In this document: positions 32,941-41,272 of the stretch, piece after piece
Position numbering within the stretch: position 1 is the stretch's first letter
Layout of the letters: every line of letters begins with the position of its first letter
From: Rhizosaccharibacter radicis
GTDB taxonomy: Bacteria > Pseudomonadota > Alphaproteobacteria > Acetobacterales > Acetobacteraceae
NCBI GenBank assembly: GCA_024508355.1
Contig: JAMZEJ010000013.1
Span: 1 to 45,262 of the forward strand
Length of the DNA stretch: 45,262 bases
Reading direction: 5' to 3'
Notes under the pieces: generated by a model
Told to the model about the DNA's origin: nothing
Databases searched by the model: none
The model's input: only the letters and a program-made list of their open reading frames with translations
Program-made: the position numbers and the translations under genes

Positions 32941-34927
32941 GCGTCATCTCCAGGCTCGCGACACGCGCGCGATGGAGACCCTCGATCCGGGCGACCTCCT
33001 CGGCAGGCACGTAGTAATCGATGTCGTCGTTGCACGACCGGACGATGAACGTGCCGATGATGCTGACGAACATCAGGGCGACCAGCCACCAGATGTGCCA
33101 GATCAGCGCGAAGCCCATGACGCCTGCCAGCAGCGCCATCGCGAAACCGGCCGGGGTGTTCCGGGGCATGTGGATGTCCGAATAGGTCGGCACCGCACGT
33201 GCCTCATGGCCGCGCTTCTTCACCTCGTTGAAGGCGTCGAGCTCGTGCACCTCGGGGATGATCGCGAAGTTGTAGAACGGCGGCGGCGAGGAGGTGGACC
33301 ACTCGAGGGTGCGGCCGTTCCACGGATCGCCGGTGACGTCCTGGTATTCGGGCAGGTTGCGGTTGCGGATGCTCACCACGAGCTGGATCACCGTGCTGAG
33401 GATGCCGCACAGCACCAGCAGCGCGCCAAGGGCCGCCACCTGCAGGTAGGGGGTCCAGTCGGGGTTGTCGTAGTGATTCATGCGGCGCGTCATGCCCATG
33501 AAGCCGAGGGCATAGAGCGGCATGAAGGCGACATAGAAGCCGACCAGCCAGAACCAGAACGAGGCGTTGCCCCACTTCTCGTTCAGCTTGAAGCCGAACG
33601 CCTTCGGGAACCAGTAGGTCAGGCCGGCCATGTAGCCGAACAGCACGCCGCCGATGATCACGTTGTGGAAGTGCGCGATCAGGAACAGCGAGTTGTGCAG
33701 CACCCAGTCGGAACCGGGGATGGCGAGCATCACGCCGGTCATGCCACCGATCACAAAGGTGATCATGAAGCCCACGGTCCACCACATCATCGAGGTGAAC
33801 TGGATGCGGCCCTTATACATGGTGAAGAGCCAGTTGAAGATCTTCACGCCCGTCGGGATGGAGATCAGCATCGTGGTGATGCCGAAGAAGGCGTTGACGT
33901 TCGCGCCGGCACCCATGGTGAAGAAGTGGTGCAGCCAGACGACGAAGCTCAGGAAGGTGATCGCGACGGTCGCCAGCACCATCGCCTTGTAGCCGAACAG
34001 GCGCTTCTGGCTGAAGGTCGGGGTCACTTCCGAGAACACGCCGAAGGCCGGCAGGATCAGGATGTACACCTCCGGATGACCCCAGGCCCAGATGAGGTTC
34101 ACGTACATCATCTGGTTGCCGCCGAGCTCGTTCGTGAAGAAATGCATGCCCAGGTAACGGTCCAGGGACAGCATACCGAACGTCACGGTCAGGATCGGGA
34201 AGGCGGCCATGATCAGGATGGCCGTGCAGAAGATGGTCCAGGTGAAGATCGGCATCCGCATCCAGGTCATGCCCGGCGCACGCATCTTCACGATGGTGAC
34301 GAAGAAGTTGATGCCCGTGAGCAACGTGCCGAGGCCCGTCAGCTGCAGGCTCCAGATGTAGTAGTCGACGCCGACGCCGGGCGAGAACTTCAGCTCCGAC
34401 AGCGGGGGATAGGCCAGCCAGCCGGTCTGGCCGAACTCGCCGATCACCAGCGACACGTTCACCAGGATGGCGCCCACGAAGGTGAGCCAGAAGGAGAACG
34501 AGTTCAGGAACGGGAAGGCGACGTCGCGCGCGCCGATCTGCAGCGGTACGGCGATGTTCATCAGCCCGATCATGAACGGCATCGCCATGAAGAAGATCAT
34601 GATCGTGCCGTGGGCGGTGAAGATCTGGTCGTAATGATGGGGCGGCAGGTAGCCCGGCAGCCCGTCATGGGCCATCGCCTGCTGCGTGCGCATCATGATC
34701 GCGTCGGAGAAGCCGCGCAGCAGCATCACCAGCGCGACCATGATGTACATGGCGCCGATCTTCTTGTGGTCCACCGAGGTGAGCCACTCGTGGTAGATAT
34801 AGCCCCACTTCTTGAAGTAGGTGATGGCGCCCAGCACCGCGAGCACCACCAGGCCCATGAACCCGCCGGCCCCGATGATGATGGGCTGGTCGAACGGGAT
34901 GTCCGCCAGGGTTAGCTTCCCGAACAT
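32930..34927 (-). CDS. cyoB: Cytochrome bo3 ubiquinol oxidase subunit I
   Basis: Catalytic subunit that reduces oxygen to water with electrons from ubiquinol while pumping protons. The 665-residue product keeps E. coli numbering. His106 (FTAHGT) is the low-spin haem ligand. His284 and Tyr288 in WGHPEVYI are the CuB ligand and cross-linked Tyr, with Glu286 between them. His333 and His334 (WLHHFF) are the other CuB ligands. The high-affinity quinol site residues Arg71, Asp75, His98 and Gln101 are all present. [13 protein letters not shown] carries the remaining haem ligands. Whether haem o or haem a is inserted (bo3 or ba, as in some acetic acid bacteria) cannot be read from the sequence. It starts 6 bases after cyoA. 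Confidence 0.97.
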   Translation of the reverse strand: MFGKLTLADIPFDQPIIIGAGGFMGLVVLAVLGAITYFKKWGYIYHEWLTSVDHKKIGAMYIMVALVMLLRGFSDAIMMRTQQAMAHDGLPGYLPPHHYDQIFTAHGTIMIFFMAMPFMIGLMNIAVPLQIGARDVAFPFLNSFSFWLTFVGAILVNVSLVIGEFGQTGWLAYPPLSELKFSPGVGVDYYIWSLQLTGLGTLLTGINFFVTIVKMRAPGMTWMRMPIFTWTIFCTAILIMAAFPILTVTFGMLSLDRYLGMHFFTNELGGNQMMYVNLIWAWGHPEVYILILPAFGVFSEVTPTFSQKRLFGYKAMVLATVAITFLSFVVWLHHFFTMGAGANVNAFFGITTMLISIPTGVKIFNWLFTMYKGRIQFTSMMWWTVGFMITFVIGGMTGVMLAIPGSDWVLHNSLFLIAHFHNVIIGGVLFGYMAGLTYWFPKAFGFKLNEKWGNASFWFWLVGFYVAFMPLYALGFMGMTRRMNHYDNPDWTPYLQVAALGALLVLCGILSTVIQLVVSIRNRNLPEYQDVTGDPWNGRTLEWSTSSPPPFYNFAIIPEVHELDAFNEVKKRGHEARAVPTYSDIHMPRNTPAGFAMALLAGVMGFALIWHIWWLVALMFVSIIGTFIVRSCNDDIDYYVPAEEVARIEGLHRARVASLEMTHVA

Positions 34928-34933
34928 GGTTCG

Positions 34934-35824
34934 CTACTCCTTCATGCCGGAGTTGAAGCTCACGGCCTTGCCCAGATACTTGGCGATGATCTGCTGGAAG
35001 AGATCGGGCTCAACCTTGGAGAAGTAGCGCACGGGCGCCTTCTCCTCGGGAGCCGCCACCTTCGGGTAGTCGGCCGCCGTCAGCACCGCCGGCGACTTGC
35101 GCGCGTTCTCCACCCAGGCCTGGAACTTCTCCGGCGTGGTGGCGATGGCGTTGAAGCGCATGTCGGAGAAGCCGCGGCCGCTATACATCGCGGACATGCC
35201 GGGAAAGGTCCCCTGCTGGTCGGCGATCAGGTTGATCTGGGTCGTCATGCCCGCCATCGCGTAGATCATGCTGCCCAGCTCGGGGATGAAGAACGCGTTC
35301 ATCACCGAATCCGACGTGATGCGGAAATCGACCGGCGTCCCCTCGGGGAAGGCCACCTCGTTGATCGTGGCGATGCCCTGCTCGGGATAGATGAACATCC
35401 ACTTCCAGTCCTGGGCCACCACCTCGATGGTGATCGGCTTCTTGCCGTCGGCCAGCGGCCGATAGGGGTCCAGGGCGTGGGTGGTGTTCCAGGTCAGGAC
35501 GGCCAGGAACAGGATGATGACGCTGGGGATGCCCCAGCAGAAGAGCTCGATCTTGACCGAGTGGCCCCAGTCCGGCTCGAACCGCGCCTTCTCGTTGGAG
35601 GCCCGGTAGCGCCAGGCGATCACCACCGTCATGATGATCACCGGCACGATGATCAGCAGCATGGCCAGGGTGGAGATCAGGATCAGGTTCTTCTCCTGAA
35701 GCCCGACGCTGCCCTTCGGGTCCAGGATCGAGTACTTGCAACCCGCCAGCGGCAGCATGGCGAGCGTCGCCATCACCCCGCCCAGACCGGGCGCCCTCTT
35801 CCCGGGCCATCTCTTCATTCTCAT
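34934..35824 (-). CDS. cyoA: Cytochrome bo3 ubiquinol oxidase subunit II
   Basis: Subunit II of the quinol oxidase. The 296-residue product is a lipoprotein (lipobox LAGC, Cys29). Two membrane helices follow (LISTLAMLLIIVPVIIMTVV and ELFCWGIPSVIILFLAVLTW), then a periplasmic cupredoxin domain with VVAQDWKWMFIYPEQGIATI. The CuA ligands are absent (ELGSMIYAMAGM in place of the Cys pair), marking a quinol rather than cytochrome c oxidase. The ATG at 35824 is followed by a basic n-region. It is the first gene of cyoABCD and is preceded by a 273-base gap with a palindrome. Confidence 0.96.
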   Translation of the reverse strand: MRMKRWPGKRAPGLGGVMATLAMLPLAGCKYSILDPKGSVGLQEKNLILISTLAMLLIIVPVIIMTVVIAWRYRASNEKARFEPDWGHSVKIELFCWGIPSVIILFLAVLTWNTTHALDPYRPLADGKKPITIEVVAQDWKWMFIYPEQGIATINEVAFPEGTPVDFRITSDSVMNAFFIPELGSMIYAMAGMTTQINLIADQQGTFPGMSAMYSGRGFSDMRFNAIATTPEKFQAWVENARKSPAVLTAADYPKVAAPEEKAPVRYFSKVEPDLFQQIIAKYLGKAVSFNSGMKE

Positions 35825-35954
35825 TCCGTGCCTCTCTTCCTACGGCACCCGTCCGGCTGATCGGAAGCCGTCCTGATTCGCGGGCGAGCTTCTGCGACGG
35901 ATAACAACAAACACCGCGGCGACCGGGTGGCCGACGCGGAACGTTCGCAGGTGC

Positions 35955-35983
35955 ACCATAAACCCGGACGATCGTCACTGCCA
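35955..35983 (-). promoter_or_regulatory. Possible cyo operon promoter
   Basis: On the minus strand, TGGCAG and TATGGT are separated by 17 bases, about 125 bases before the cyoA start. The match to a housekeeping promoter is modest (3/6 and 4/6). Confidence 0.3.
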
Positions 35984-35993
35984 GATCATCTGG
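35981..35993. promoter_or_regulatory. Palindrome CCAGATCATCTGG upstream of cyoA
   Basis: A perfect 6-1-6 palindrome in the gap between gor and cyoA, overlapping the candidate -35 element. It could be an operator for an oxygen- or redox-responsive regulator. It does not match the FNR box (TTGAT-N4-ATCAA). Confidence 0.35.
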
Positions 35994-36097
35994 AGCTACC
36001 TTCCGCGCCAATTCGCGGATGCACCGGCGGTTCCAAAACTTTCCGCACCTCCGGCGAGACGGCGCTTCCGCACGCCCCGGCCGGTGCCTCCGGAATC

Positions 36098-37501
36098 CTA
36101 GTCGGCCGTCGCGGCCCGGGTCGGGGTCCGCATGGTCACGAATTCCTCGGCCGATGTCGGATGGATGCCCACGGTCCGGTCCAGCTGCGCCTTGGTCAGC
36201 CCCGCCGCCACCGCCACCGCGAGTCCCTGCAGGATCTCGGGCGCTTCTTCCCCCAGCATGTGGGCGCCCAGCACCACGTCGGTCCGGCGGTCCACCACCA
36301 GCTTCATGATCGTCCGTCTGGTCCGGCCCGACAGCGCGTGACGCATCGGCGTGAAGCGGGCCAGGAAGACGTCCGCCTCCCCGCGCCGCGCCGCCTCTGC
36401 TTCCGTCAGCCCGACGCTCGCCAGCGGCGGCGAGAAGAACACCGCCTTCGGGATCGACGATCCGAGCATCCAGCGCCGCTCTCCGCCCTTCGGCCCGAAC
36501 AGCCGGTCGGCCAGGGCGTGGCCTTCCGCGATGGCCACGGGGGTGAGGTTGTCGCGGTTGCACACGTCGCCGATCGCGTAGAGGCCCGGCACGGCGGTCT
36601 CGCCGTGCTCGTCCACCACGATCCGCCCGGCCTCGTCCTGCGTCACCCCGGCCGCATCCAGCCGGAGGCCGTCGGTCTTCGGGCGCCGCCCCACCGCGAA
36701 CAGCACCAGATCGGTGGTCCAGCCGCCGCCGCCCGTGAGTTCGAGCGCCAGCGCCCCGTCCGCGTGCCGCCGGATGCTGTGGAGCAGGCGCCCCGGATGG
36801 ATATCGATGCCCCGGTCGTGCAGCGCCTCGCCGAGACCTTCGCGGAGGTCCTGGTCGAAGCCCCGCAGCGGCAACGCCTGACGGTAGATCATCCGCACCT
36901 CGGCGCCGAGCGCTGCGAAGATGCCGGCGAACTCGACCCCGATATAGCCGCCGCCCACCACCGTCACCCGCCGCGGGCGTTGCGGGAGGTGGAACACTTG
37001 GTCGGAGCTGATGCCCAGCTCGTGCCCCTCGATATGCGGCTGCACCACCGGGGTGCCCCCCGTGGCGATCACGATCCGGGCGGCGGACAAGCACCGGGGT
37101 GGCGCGTTCGGCGCCAGTCCGGTGGGCTCGATCCGCACCGTATGGGCATCCTCGAAGATCGCATGGCCTTCGAACAGCGATACCCCCGCATTGCGCAGCA
37201 GCCGGACATACACGCCGTTGAGCCGCTCGATCTCCCGGTTCTTGGCCTCGATCAGCGCCGCCCAGTCGTGCGCCCCCCGATGGATGTCCCAACCGAAGCC
37301 GCGCGCATCCTCCGCCCAGTCGCCGTATTCGCCGGCCTGGACCATCATCTTCTTGGGCACGCAGCCCAGGTTGACGCAGGTGCCCCCCCAGTGGCGTCCT
37401 TCCACCACCGCCACCCGGGCACCGTGGCCCGCCGCGATCCGCGCGCAACGCACGCCGCCGGAACCGCCGCCGATCACCAGCAGGTCGAAATCGAACGCCA
37501 T
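36098..37501 (-). CDS. gor: Glutathione-disulfide reductase
   Basis: FAD-dependent, NADPH-using reductase of oxidised glutathione. The 467-residue product has FAD motif VIGGGSGGVRCARIAA and redox-active disulphide WGGTCVNLGCVPKKMM (Cys43/Cys48 region). NAD(P)-binding VVGGGYIGVEFAGIFAALGA is followed by RQALPLRGFD, with the Arg expected for NADPH use. AIGDVCNRDNLTPVAI and a C-terminal VGIHPTSAEEFVTMR carry the catalytic His-Glu pair. The ATG at 37501 opens MAFDFDLLVIGGG. It lies 29 bases after fpr on the same strand, suggesting a redox pair, and upstream of cyoA. Confidence 0.93.
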   Translation of the reverse strand: MAFDFDLLVIGGGSGGVRCARIAAGHGARVAVVEGRHWGGTCVNLGCVPKKMMVQAGEYGDWAEDARGFGWDIHRGAHDWAALIEAKNREIERLNGVYVRLLRNAGVSLFEGHAIFEDAHTVRIEPTGLAPNAPPRCLSAARIVIATGGTPVVQPHIEGHELGISSDQVFHLPQRPRRVTVVGGGYIGVEFAGIFAALGAEVRMIYRQALPLRGFDQDLREGLGEALHDRGIDIHPGRLLHSIRRHADGALALELTGGGGWTTDLVLFAVGRRPKTDGLRLDAAGVTQDEAGRIVVDEHGETAVPGLYAIGDVCNRDNLTPVAIAEGHALADRLFGPKGGERRWMLGSSIPKAVFFSPPLASVGLTEAEAARRGEADVFLARFTPMRHALSGRTRRTIMKLVVDRRTDVVLGAHMLGEEAPEILQGLAVAVAAGLTKAQLDRTVGIHPTSAEEFVTMRTPTRAATAD

Positions 37502-37530
37502 CGCGGAGCGCGCCGTCTCGCCGCCTGCCG

Positions 37531-38406
37531 CTATTTCTGCGCGAACGCCTTCTCAACGACGTATGCCCCGGGCTTCGCGTTGTTGCCCTCGTCGAAACCG
37601 CGCGCCGTCAGCATGGCTTCCAGATCAGCCAGCATCGCCTCGGAGCCGCAGATCATCACCCGGTCATGCTCCGGATCGAGTGCTGGGATGTCGAGGTCGG
37701 TGAACATCTTGCCGCTCTCGATCAGGTCGGTGAGCCGCCCCACCGTCTGGTATTCCTCGCGCGTCACCGTCGGGTAGTAGCGCAGCTTGGCGCTCACGTC
37801 CTCGCCGAGGAACTCGTGCTCCGGCAGCTCATGGCGGATATGGTTGGCATAGGCCAGCTCGCCCGACGTGCGGACGCCATGGGCCAGCACCACGCGCTCG
37901 AAGCGCTCATACACCGCCGGATCCTTGATCAGCGACATGAAGGGCGCGAGGCCGGTGCCGGTCGCCAGCAGGAACAGGGTGCGGCCGGGACGAAGATTGT
38001 CCACCAGCAGCGTCCCGGTCGGCTTGCGCCCCACCAGAACGATGTCGCCCGGGCGGACCTTGCAGAGCTGCGAGGTCAGCGGGCCGTCCGGCACCTTGAT
38101 CGACAGGAACTCGAGCTGGTCCTCGTAATTGGCGCTGGCGATGCTGTAGGCGCGCAGGAGCGGCTTGCCGTCCAGCTCCAGCCCGATCATCGCGAACTGG
38201 CCGTTCTCGAAGCGCAGGCTCGGGTCGCGGGTGGTGGTGAAGGAGAACAGCCGGTCGGTCCAGTGATGGACGGTCAGCACCTTCTCCGGATTCAGGTGGC
38301 CGTAGCTCTTGGTAGGGGGCGCCAGCACGTCGGTCGAGGCCGAGCCGGAAAGGTTCTGGTCCAGCGAAGCCTGACCCTGGGCGGCGCTCTCGATCGTCTC
38401 CGACAT
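37531..38406 (-). CDS. fpr: Ferredoxin/flavodoxin--NADP reductase
   Basis: FAD enzyme that exchanges electrons between NADPH and ferredoxin or flavodoxin, linked to oxidative stress and Fe-S assembly. The 291-residue product has the FAD motif LLRAYSIASANYEDQLEF and nucleotide sites LATGTGLAPFMSLIKDP and HDRVMICGSEAMLADLE. It ends EKAFAQK, close to the usual bacterial FPR subclass I end. The ATG at 38406 (MSETIES) is chosen with AGGG upstream; an in-frame ATG at 38436 adds 10 residues. The N-terminal 30 residues before YGHLNPEKVLTVHHWTDRLF are a low-conservation extension. Confidence 0.93.
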   Translation of the reverse strand: MSETIESAAQGQASLDQNLSGSASTDVLAPPTKSYGHLNPEKVLTVHHWTDRLFSFTTTRDPSLRFENGQFAMIGLELDGKPLLRAYSIASANYEDQLEFLSIKVPDGPLTSQLCKVRPGDIVLVGRKPTGTLLVDNLRPGRTLFLLATGTGLAPFMSLIKDPAVYERFERVVLAHGVRTSGELAYANHIRHELPEHEFLGEDVSAKLRYYPTVTREEYQTVGRLTDLIESGKMFTDLDIPALDPEHDRVMICGSEAMLADLEAMLTARGFDEGNNAKPGAYVVEKAFAQK

Positions 38407-38628
38407 CCCGAACCCTGTTCCGTTGCGTTGCAGCATGATCGCCTGTGGTGCGTCATCTATGACCCCGGGCCACAACTTGCCAGCCCTGTTTGCTCATGGC
38501 AGAGCCCGGGAAGGCGTATCGGCGCGGTTTCCGCCCGGCATCCGGAGCCGTCCGTCCGGAGTCCGACCGGCCCACCGCCCCGTCGGAAACCGGACCGGGA
38601 CACCGGGCGTCATGGAGGGTCCATCGCG

Positions 38629-39492
38629 TTGAGCGAGCACGCCATCAGCACGAGCGCGGCGCTGGACCGCCTGCTGGGCGGACGCTGCCCCACCCTGCTC
38701 CCCGGGCATGTCTGGCTCGCCGGAGCCGGTCCTGGCGACCGCGGGCATCTCACCCTGCACGCGCTGTGCGGCCTGTCGCAGGCCGACCACATCGTGTTCG
38801 ACGCCCTGGTGGATCCCAGCGTGCTCGAGCTGGCCCGACCGGACGCGGTACGGGAATTCGCGGGCAAGCGGGGCGGCCGCCCCTCGCCGCACCAGACCGA
38901 CATCTCCGGACGGCTGGTGGCGCTGGCGCGCGCAGGCCGTCGCGTGCTCCGCCTCAAGGGCGGCGATCCCTACGTGTTCGGGCGCGGCGCCGAGGAAGCG
39001 GCAGAACTCGTCCGGGCCGGCATCCCGTTCAGGATCATTCCCGGCCTGACGTCCGGGCTCGCGGGGCTCACCACCGCCGGCATCCCCGCCACCGTGCGCG
39101 GGGTCAACCAGGCCGTGGTGCTCGCCACCGGACACAGCGCCGAAGGGGAGCTCGATCCGGTGGCGTCGCTGGACTGGGACGCCCTGGCCCGCCTGCGCCA
39201 GCCCCTGGTGCTCTACATGGCGGTGCGCACCTTGCCGGCGATCGCGGACCGGCTGCGGGCCGGGGGAATGTCGGCCTCGACGCCGGCGGCGGTGATCTCG
39301 CGCGCCACCACTCCCGACCAGCTGGTGATCGCCGGCACGCTGGAAACCCTGCCCGCCCTGGTGCGGGATCGCGCCATCCCGACCCCGGCCCTGATCGTGA
39401 TCGGCGAGGTGGTCTCGCTGCGTGACGTGCTGCGGTCGCCCGGCACGGCGGCACTCATGGCAGACCAGGAAGGCCACTCCGGCCTCCTCTAG
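38629..39492 (+). CDS. cobA: Uroporphyrinogen-III C-methyltransferase
   Basis: S-adenosylmethionine-dependent enzyme that makes precorrin-2, the branch point to cobalamin and sirohaem. The 287-residue product shows LAGAGPGDRGHLTLHAL (SAM loop), VFDALVDPSVLELA, VLRLKGGDPYVFGRGAEE and GLTSGLAGLTTAGIPAT. It lacks the CysG N-terminal dehydrogenase part, so it is the single-function SUMT type. The start is TTG at 38629 with GGAGGG 9 bases upstream; no ATG is in frame near the conserved region. Its TAG stop shares the CTAG with the convergent adenosyltransferase gene. CysG-like use in sirohaem synthesis is equally possible. Confidence 0.9.
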   Translation: MSEHAISTSAALDRLLGGRCPTLLPGHVWLAGAGPGDRGHLTLHALCGLSQADHIVFDALVDPSVLELARPDAVREFAGKRGGRPSPHQTDISGRLVALARAGRRVLRLKGGDPYVFGRGAEEAAELVRAGIPFRIIPGLTSGLAGLTTAGIPATVRGVNQAVVLATGHSAEGELDPVASLDWDALARLRQPLVLYMAVRTLPAIADRLRAGGMSASTPAAVISRATTPDQLVIAGTLETLPALVRDRAIPTPALIVIGEVVSLRDVLRSPGTAALMADQEGHSGLL

Positions 39493-40046
39493 CCGCTCCG
39501 GGTCCAGAGCACGTCCAGCCGCCCGTCCTCGTTCAGGTGGCGGGCCAGCGCGAACAGGTAGTCGGACAGCCGGTTGAGCGTCCGCACCACCAGCGGGTTC
39601 ACCGGCTCGACCGCCGCCAGGGTCACCACCCGCCGTTCGGCCCGGCGCACCAGGGTGCGCACCACGTGCGCCTGCGCCGCCGCCATCGTCCCGCCGGGCA
39701 GCACGAAGCTGTTCAACGGCTCCTGCTTGTCCGCGAGGCGCACGATCTCCGTGTCCAGCCGTTCCAGCAGCCGGCCATCCAGCCGGAACCGCCCTTCGGT
39801 ACCGGGGATGCACAGATCGCCGCCGATATCGAACAGCCCGTCCTGGATGCGGCGGAGCAGGGCGGACAGCTCTTCCGGGGTGTCAGGGGCGAGCTGGCAG
39901 CGCAGCAGGCCCAGGGCGGCATTCGCTTCGTCCACCGTGCCGTAGGCTTCCACCCGCACCGCATCCTTCGGCGTACGGCTGCCGTCGCCGAGCGCGGTGC
40001 TGCCGTCATCTCCCGTGCGCGTCACGATTCGGTCGATCCGGATCAA
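39489..40046 (-). CDS. Cob(I)alamin adenosyltransferase, PduO type
   Basis: Transfers the adenosyl group of ATP to cob(I)alamin to form coenzyme B12. The 185-residue product has the PduO N-terminal ATP loop TRTGDDGSTALGDGSRTPKD and VEAYGTVDEANAALGLLRCQ. IQDGLFDIGGDLCIPG, FVLPGGTMAAAQAHVVRTLV, RRAERRV and NRLSDYLFALAR complete the four-helix bundle. The start is TTG at 40046 with GGGAGGGG upstream; no ATG fits. It is 20 bases after the IsdG-like gene on the same strand. Its stop overlaps that of cobA on the other strand. Confidence 0.92.
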   Translation of the reverse strand: MIRIDRIVTRTGDDGSTALGDGSRTPKDAVRVEAYGTVDEANAALGLLRCQLAPDTPEELSALLRRIQDGLFDIGGDLCIPGTEGRFRLDGRLLERLDTEIVRLADKQEPLNSFVLPGGTMAAAQAHVVRTLVRRAERRVVTLAAVEPVNPLVVRTLNRLSDYLFALARHLNEDGRLDVLWTRSG

Positions 40047-40066
40047 GAACCGCCCCTCCCGGCCGC

Positions 40067-40390
40067 TCAGGCCCGCTCGACCGTTTGCAACACCTCGAAG
40101 CCCTCGAACTGCGGCGGTCCGAGATAGAGCGAACGCGTGCTCCCTTGCCCCGCGTCCTTGTGCGCCAGCCGGAACGCCTCGGACCGAGTCCAGTCCTCGA
40201 AGGCGGCCTTGCTGGCCCACACCGTGTGGGACGCGTAGAGCACATGATCCTCGTTCTCTGGGCCGCGCAGCAGGTGGAAGCTCTGGAAGCCCGGCACCGA
40301 GCGGACATGCACCTCGCGGTTGAGCCACATCTGCTCGAAATCGGTTTCCGACCCGCGCGCCACGCGGAAACGGTTCATGGCGATGAACAT
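40067..40390 (-). CDS. IsdG-like haem-degrading monooxygenase (ABM superfamily)
   Basis: A 107-residue ferredoxin-like fold protein of the antibiotic biosynthesis monooxygenase superfamily. The sequence MFIAMNRFRV places Asn6, and FEDWTRSEAFRLAHKDAG places Trp67 and His77. These match the Asn-Trp-His triad of IsdG-type haem oxygenases, with His77 as iron ligand. GFQSFHLLRGPE and DHVLYASHTVW fit the dimer strands. Such proteins open haem to release iron. The ATG at 40390 is fixed by the conserved Asn. It lies directly before the cobalamin adenosyltransferase gene, making a tetrapyrrole group. Substrate assignment is inferred; no haem transporter is visible here. Confidence 0.8.
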   Translation of the reverse strand: MFIAMNRFRVARGSETDFEQMWLNREVHVRSVPGFQSFHLLRGPENEDHVLYASHTVWASKAAFEDWTRSEAFRLAHKDAGQGSTRSLYLGPPQFEGFEVLQTVERA

Positions 40391-40479
40391 GGTTGGTGCT
40401 CCGGCATCTGGTGGAAGGCGACGGCCCGGACGGAAAACGCCGCCGATCCTCGCGGACGCGGCGGCGCTTCCCGGATCGC

Positions 40480-40505
40480 ATCCGCCGTCCCGAGGGACGG
40501 CGGAT
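40480..40505 (-). terminator. Strong hairpin after the DUF4142 gene
   Basis: ATCCGCCGTCC and GGACGGCGGAT form a perfect 11-bp stem around a CGAG (plus) or CTCG (minus) loop, 16 bases after the DUF4142 stop. No T-run follows, so it may terminate poorly or serve as a 3' RNA stabiliser. Confidence 0.45.
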
Positions 40506-40520
40506 GGTGCAACCGTCGGA

Positions 40521-41090
40521 TTACTTCTTGTGATGACGGCCCTTGTGCATGGTGCCGCCACCGGTCTGCAGCTTCTGCGCGTCGGTGAGGTGCTCCTGGA
40601 TCGTCGGCACCGTCTGCGAGGCGAAGTTCTTCAGGTCCGGGTCGGTGCCGGACTGCGCCTCGGTCTGGAACGCAGTCAGCATCGCCTGGTGATCCTGCAC
40701 CTGGTCGGCGATGTAGTCGTGGTCGAACTTGCGGCCCATCTCGCCCTGCAGCGTCGTCAGCTGCTGGTTCTGCGCGTCGCTCAGCCCGGTCGGCAGGGTC
40801 GCGCCCTTGGTGGTCGCGAGCTGCTTCAGCTGGTCGTTGTTCGGCGAATGCTCGGCGATCATCTTCGCCGCGAACGCCTTCACCTTCGGGTTCTTGCTCT
40901 TGCTCTGGGCGAGCTGGGCCATCTGCACCTCGGCCATGCCGCCCTGCGCCGCGTCCTGGATGAACTGGGCATCTGCGGCGGCGAGGGGCGGCGGGCCCGG
41001 GGGCGCCGGCGGCGGTGCCGGGGGCTTGTCCGCGCAGGCGGCGACGGGGAGCAGCGCGAGGGCGAAGCCCCAGCGGGCGAAACGGTTCAT
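40521..41090 (-). CDS. DUF4142 lipoprotein
   Basis: A 189-residue exported protein with hydrophobic segment GFALALLPVAAC, lipobox Cys19, then a Pro-rich spacer (PPAPPPAPPGPPP). The body is a helical DUF4142 (ferritin-like) domain: FIQDAAQGGMAEVQMAQLA, VKAFAAKMIAEHSPNNDQL, DHDYIADQVQDHQAMLTAF and TVPTIQEHLTDAQKL. His and Glu positions in these helices are typical of the family, but metal binding is not shown. The tail HKGRHHKK is basic. AAGGA is about 10 bases before the ATG. DUF4142 proteins are frequent in soil alphaproteobacteria and tied to stress by genomic context only. Confidence 0.85.
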   Translation of the reverse strand: MNRFARWGFALALLPVAACADKPPAPPPAPPGPPPLAAADAQFIQDAAQGGMAEVQMAQLAQSKSKNPKVKAFAAKMIAEHSPNNDQLKQLATTKGATLPTGLSDAQNQQLTTLQGEMGRKFDHDYIADQVQDHQAMLTAFQTEAQSGTDPDLKNFASQTVPTIQEHLTDAQKLQTGGGTMHKGRHHKK

Positions 41091-41272
41091 GCGGCGACGG
41101 TCCTTGGACGACGGAAGAACAAAGGAAAGGCAGCGCCCGCCACGACGCGGTGCGGGAACTCATGCGCGCAACGTCCTGGCCGGGCCGGAGTTCGCCGCCC
41201 GCGCGAAACCCGGACGATCGCCCGCCCGCGGTCCGATCCGCGCACGGGCCACCCCCAGGAGCACGGGCTGCG

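Noticed and set aside
32939-34915. 658-residue His/Asp-rich plus-strand frame
   Set aside because: It is an exact shadow of cyoB, whose residues match the E. coli enzyme position by position.
38407-38628. Cobalamin riboswitch upstream of cobA
   Set aside because: Sequences such as GTCCGGAGTCCGACCGG recall parts of the B12 element, but the CCCGCAACTGT-like core and the B12 box are missing.
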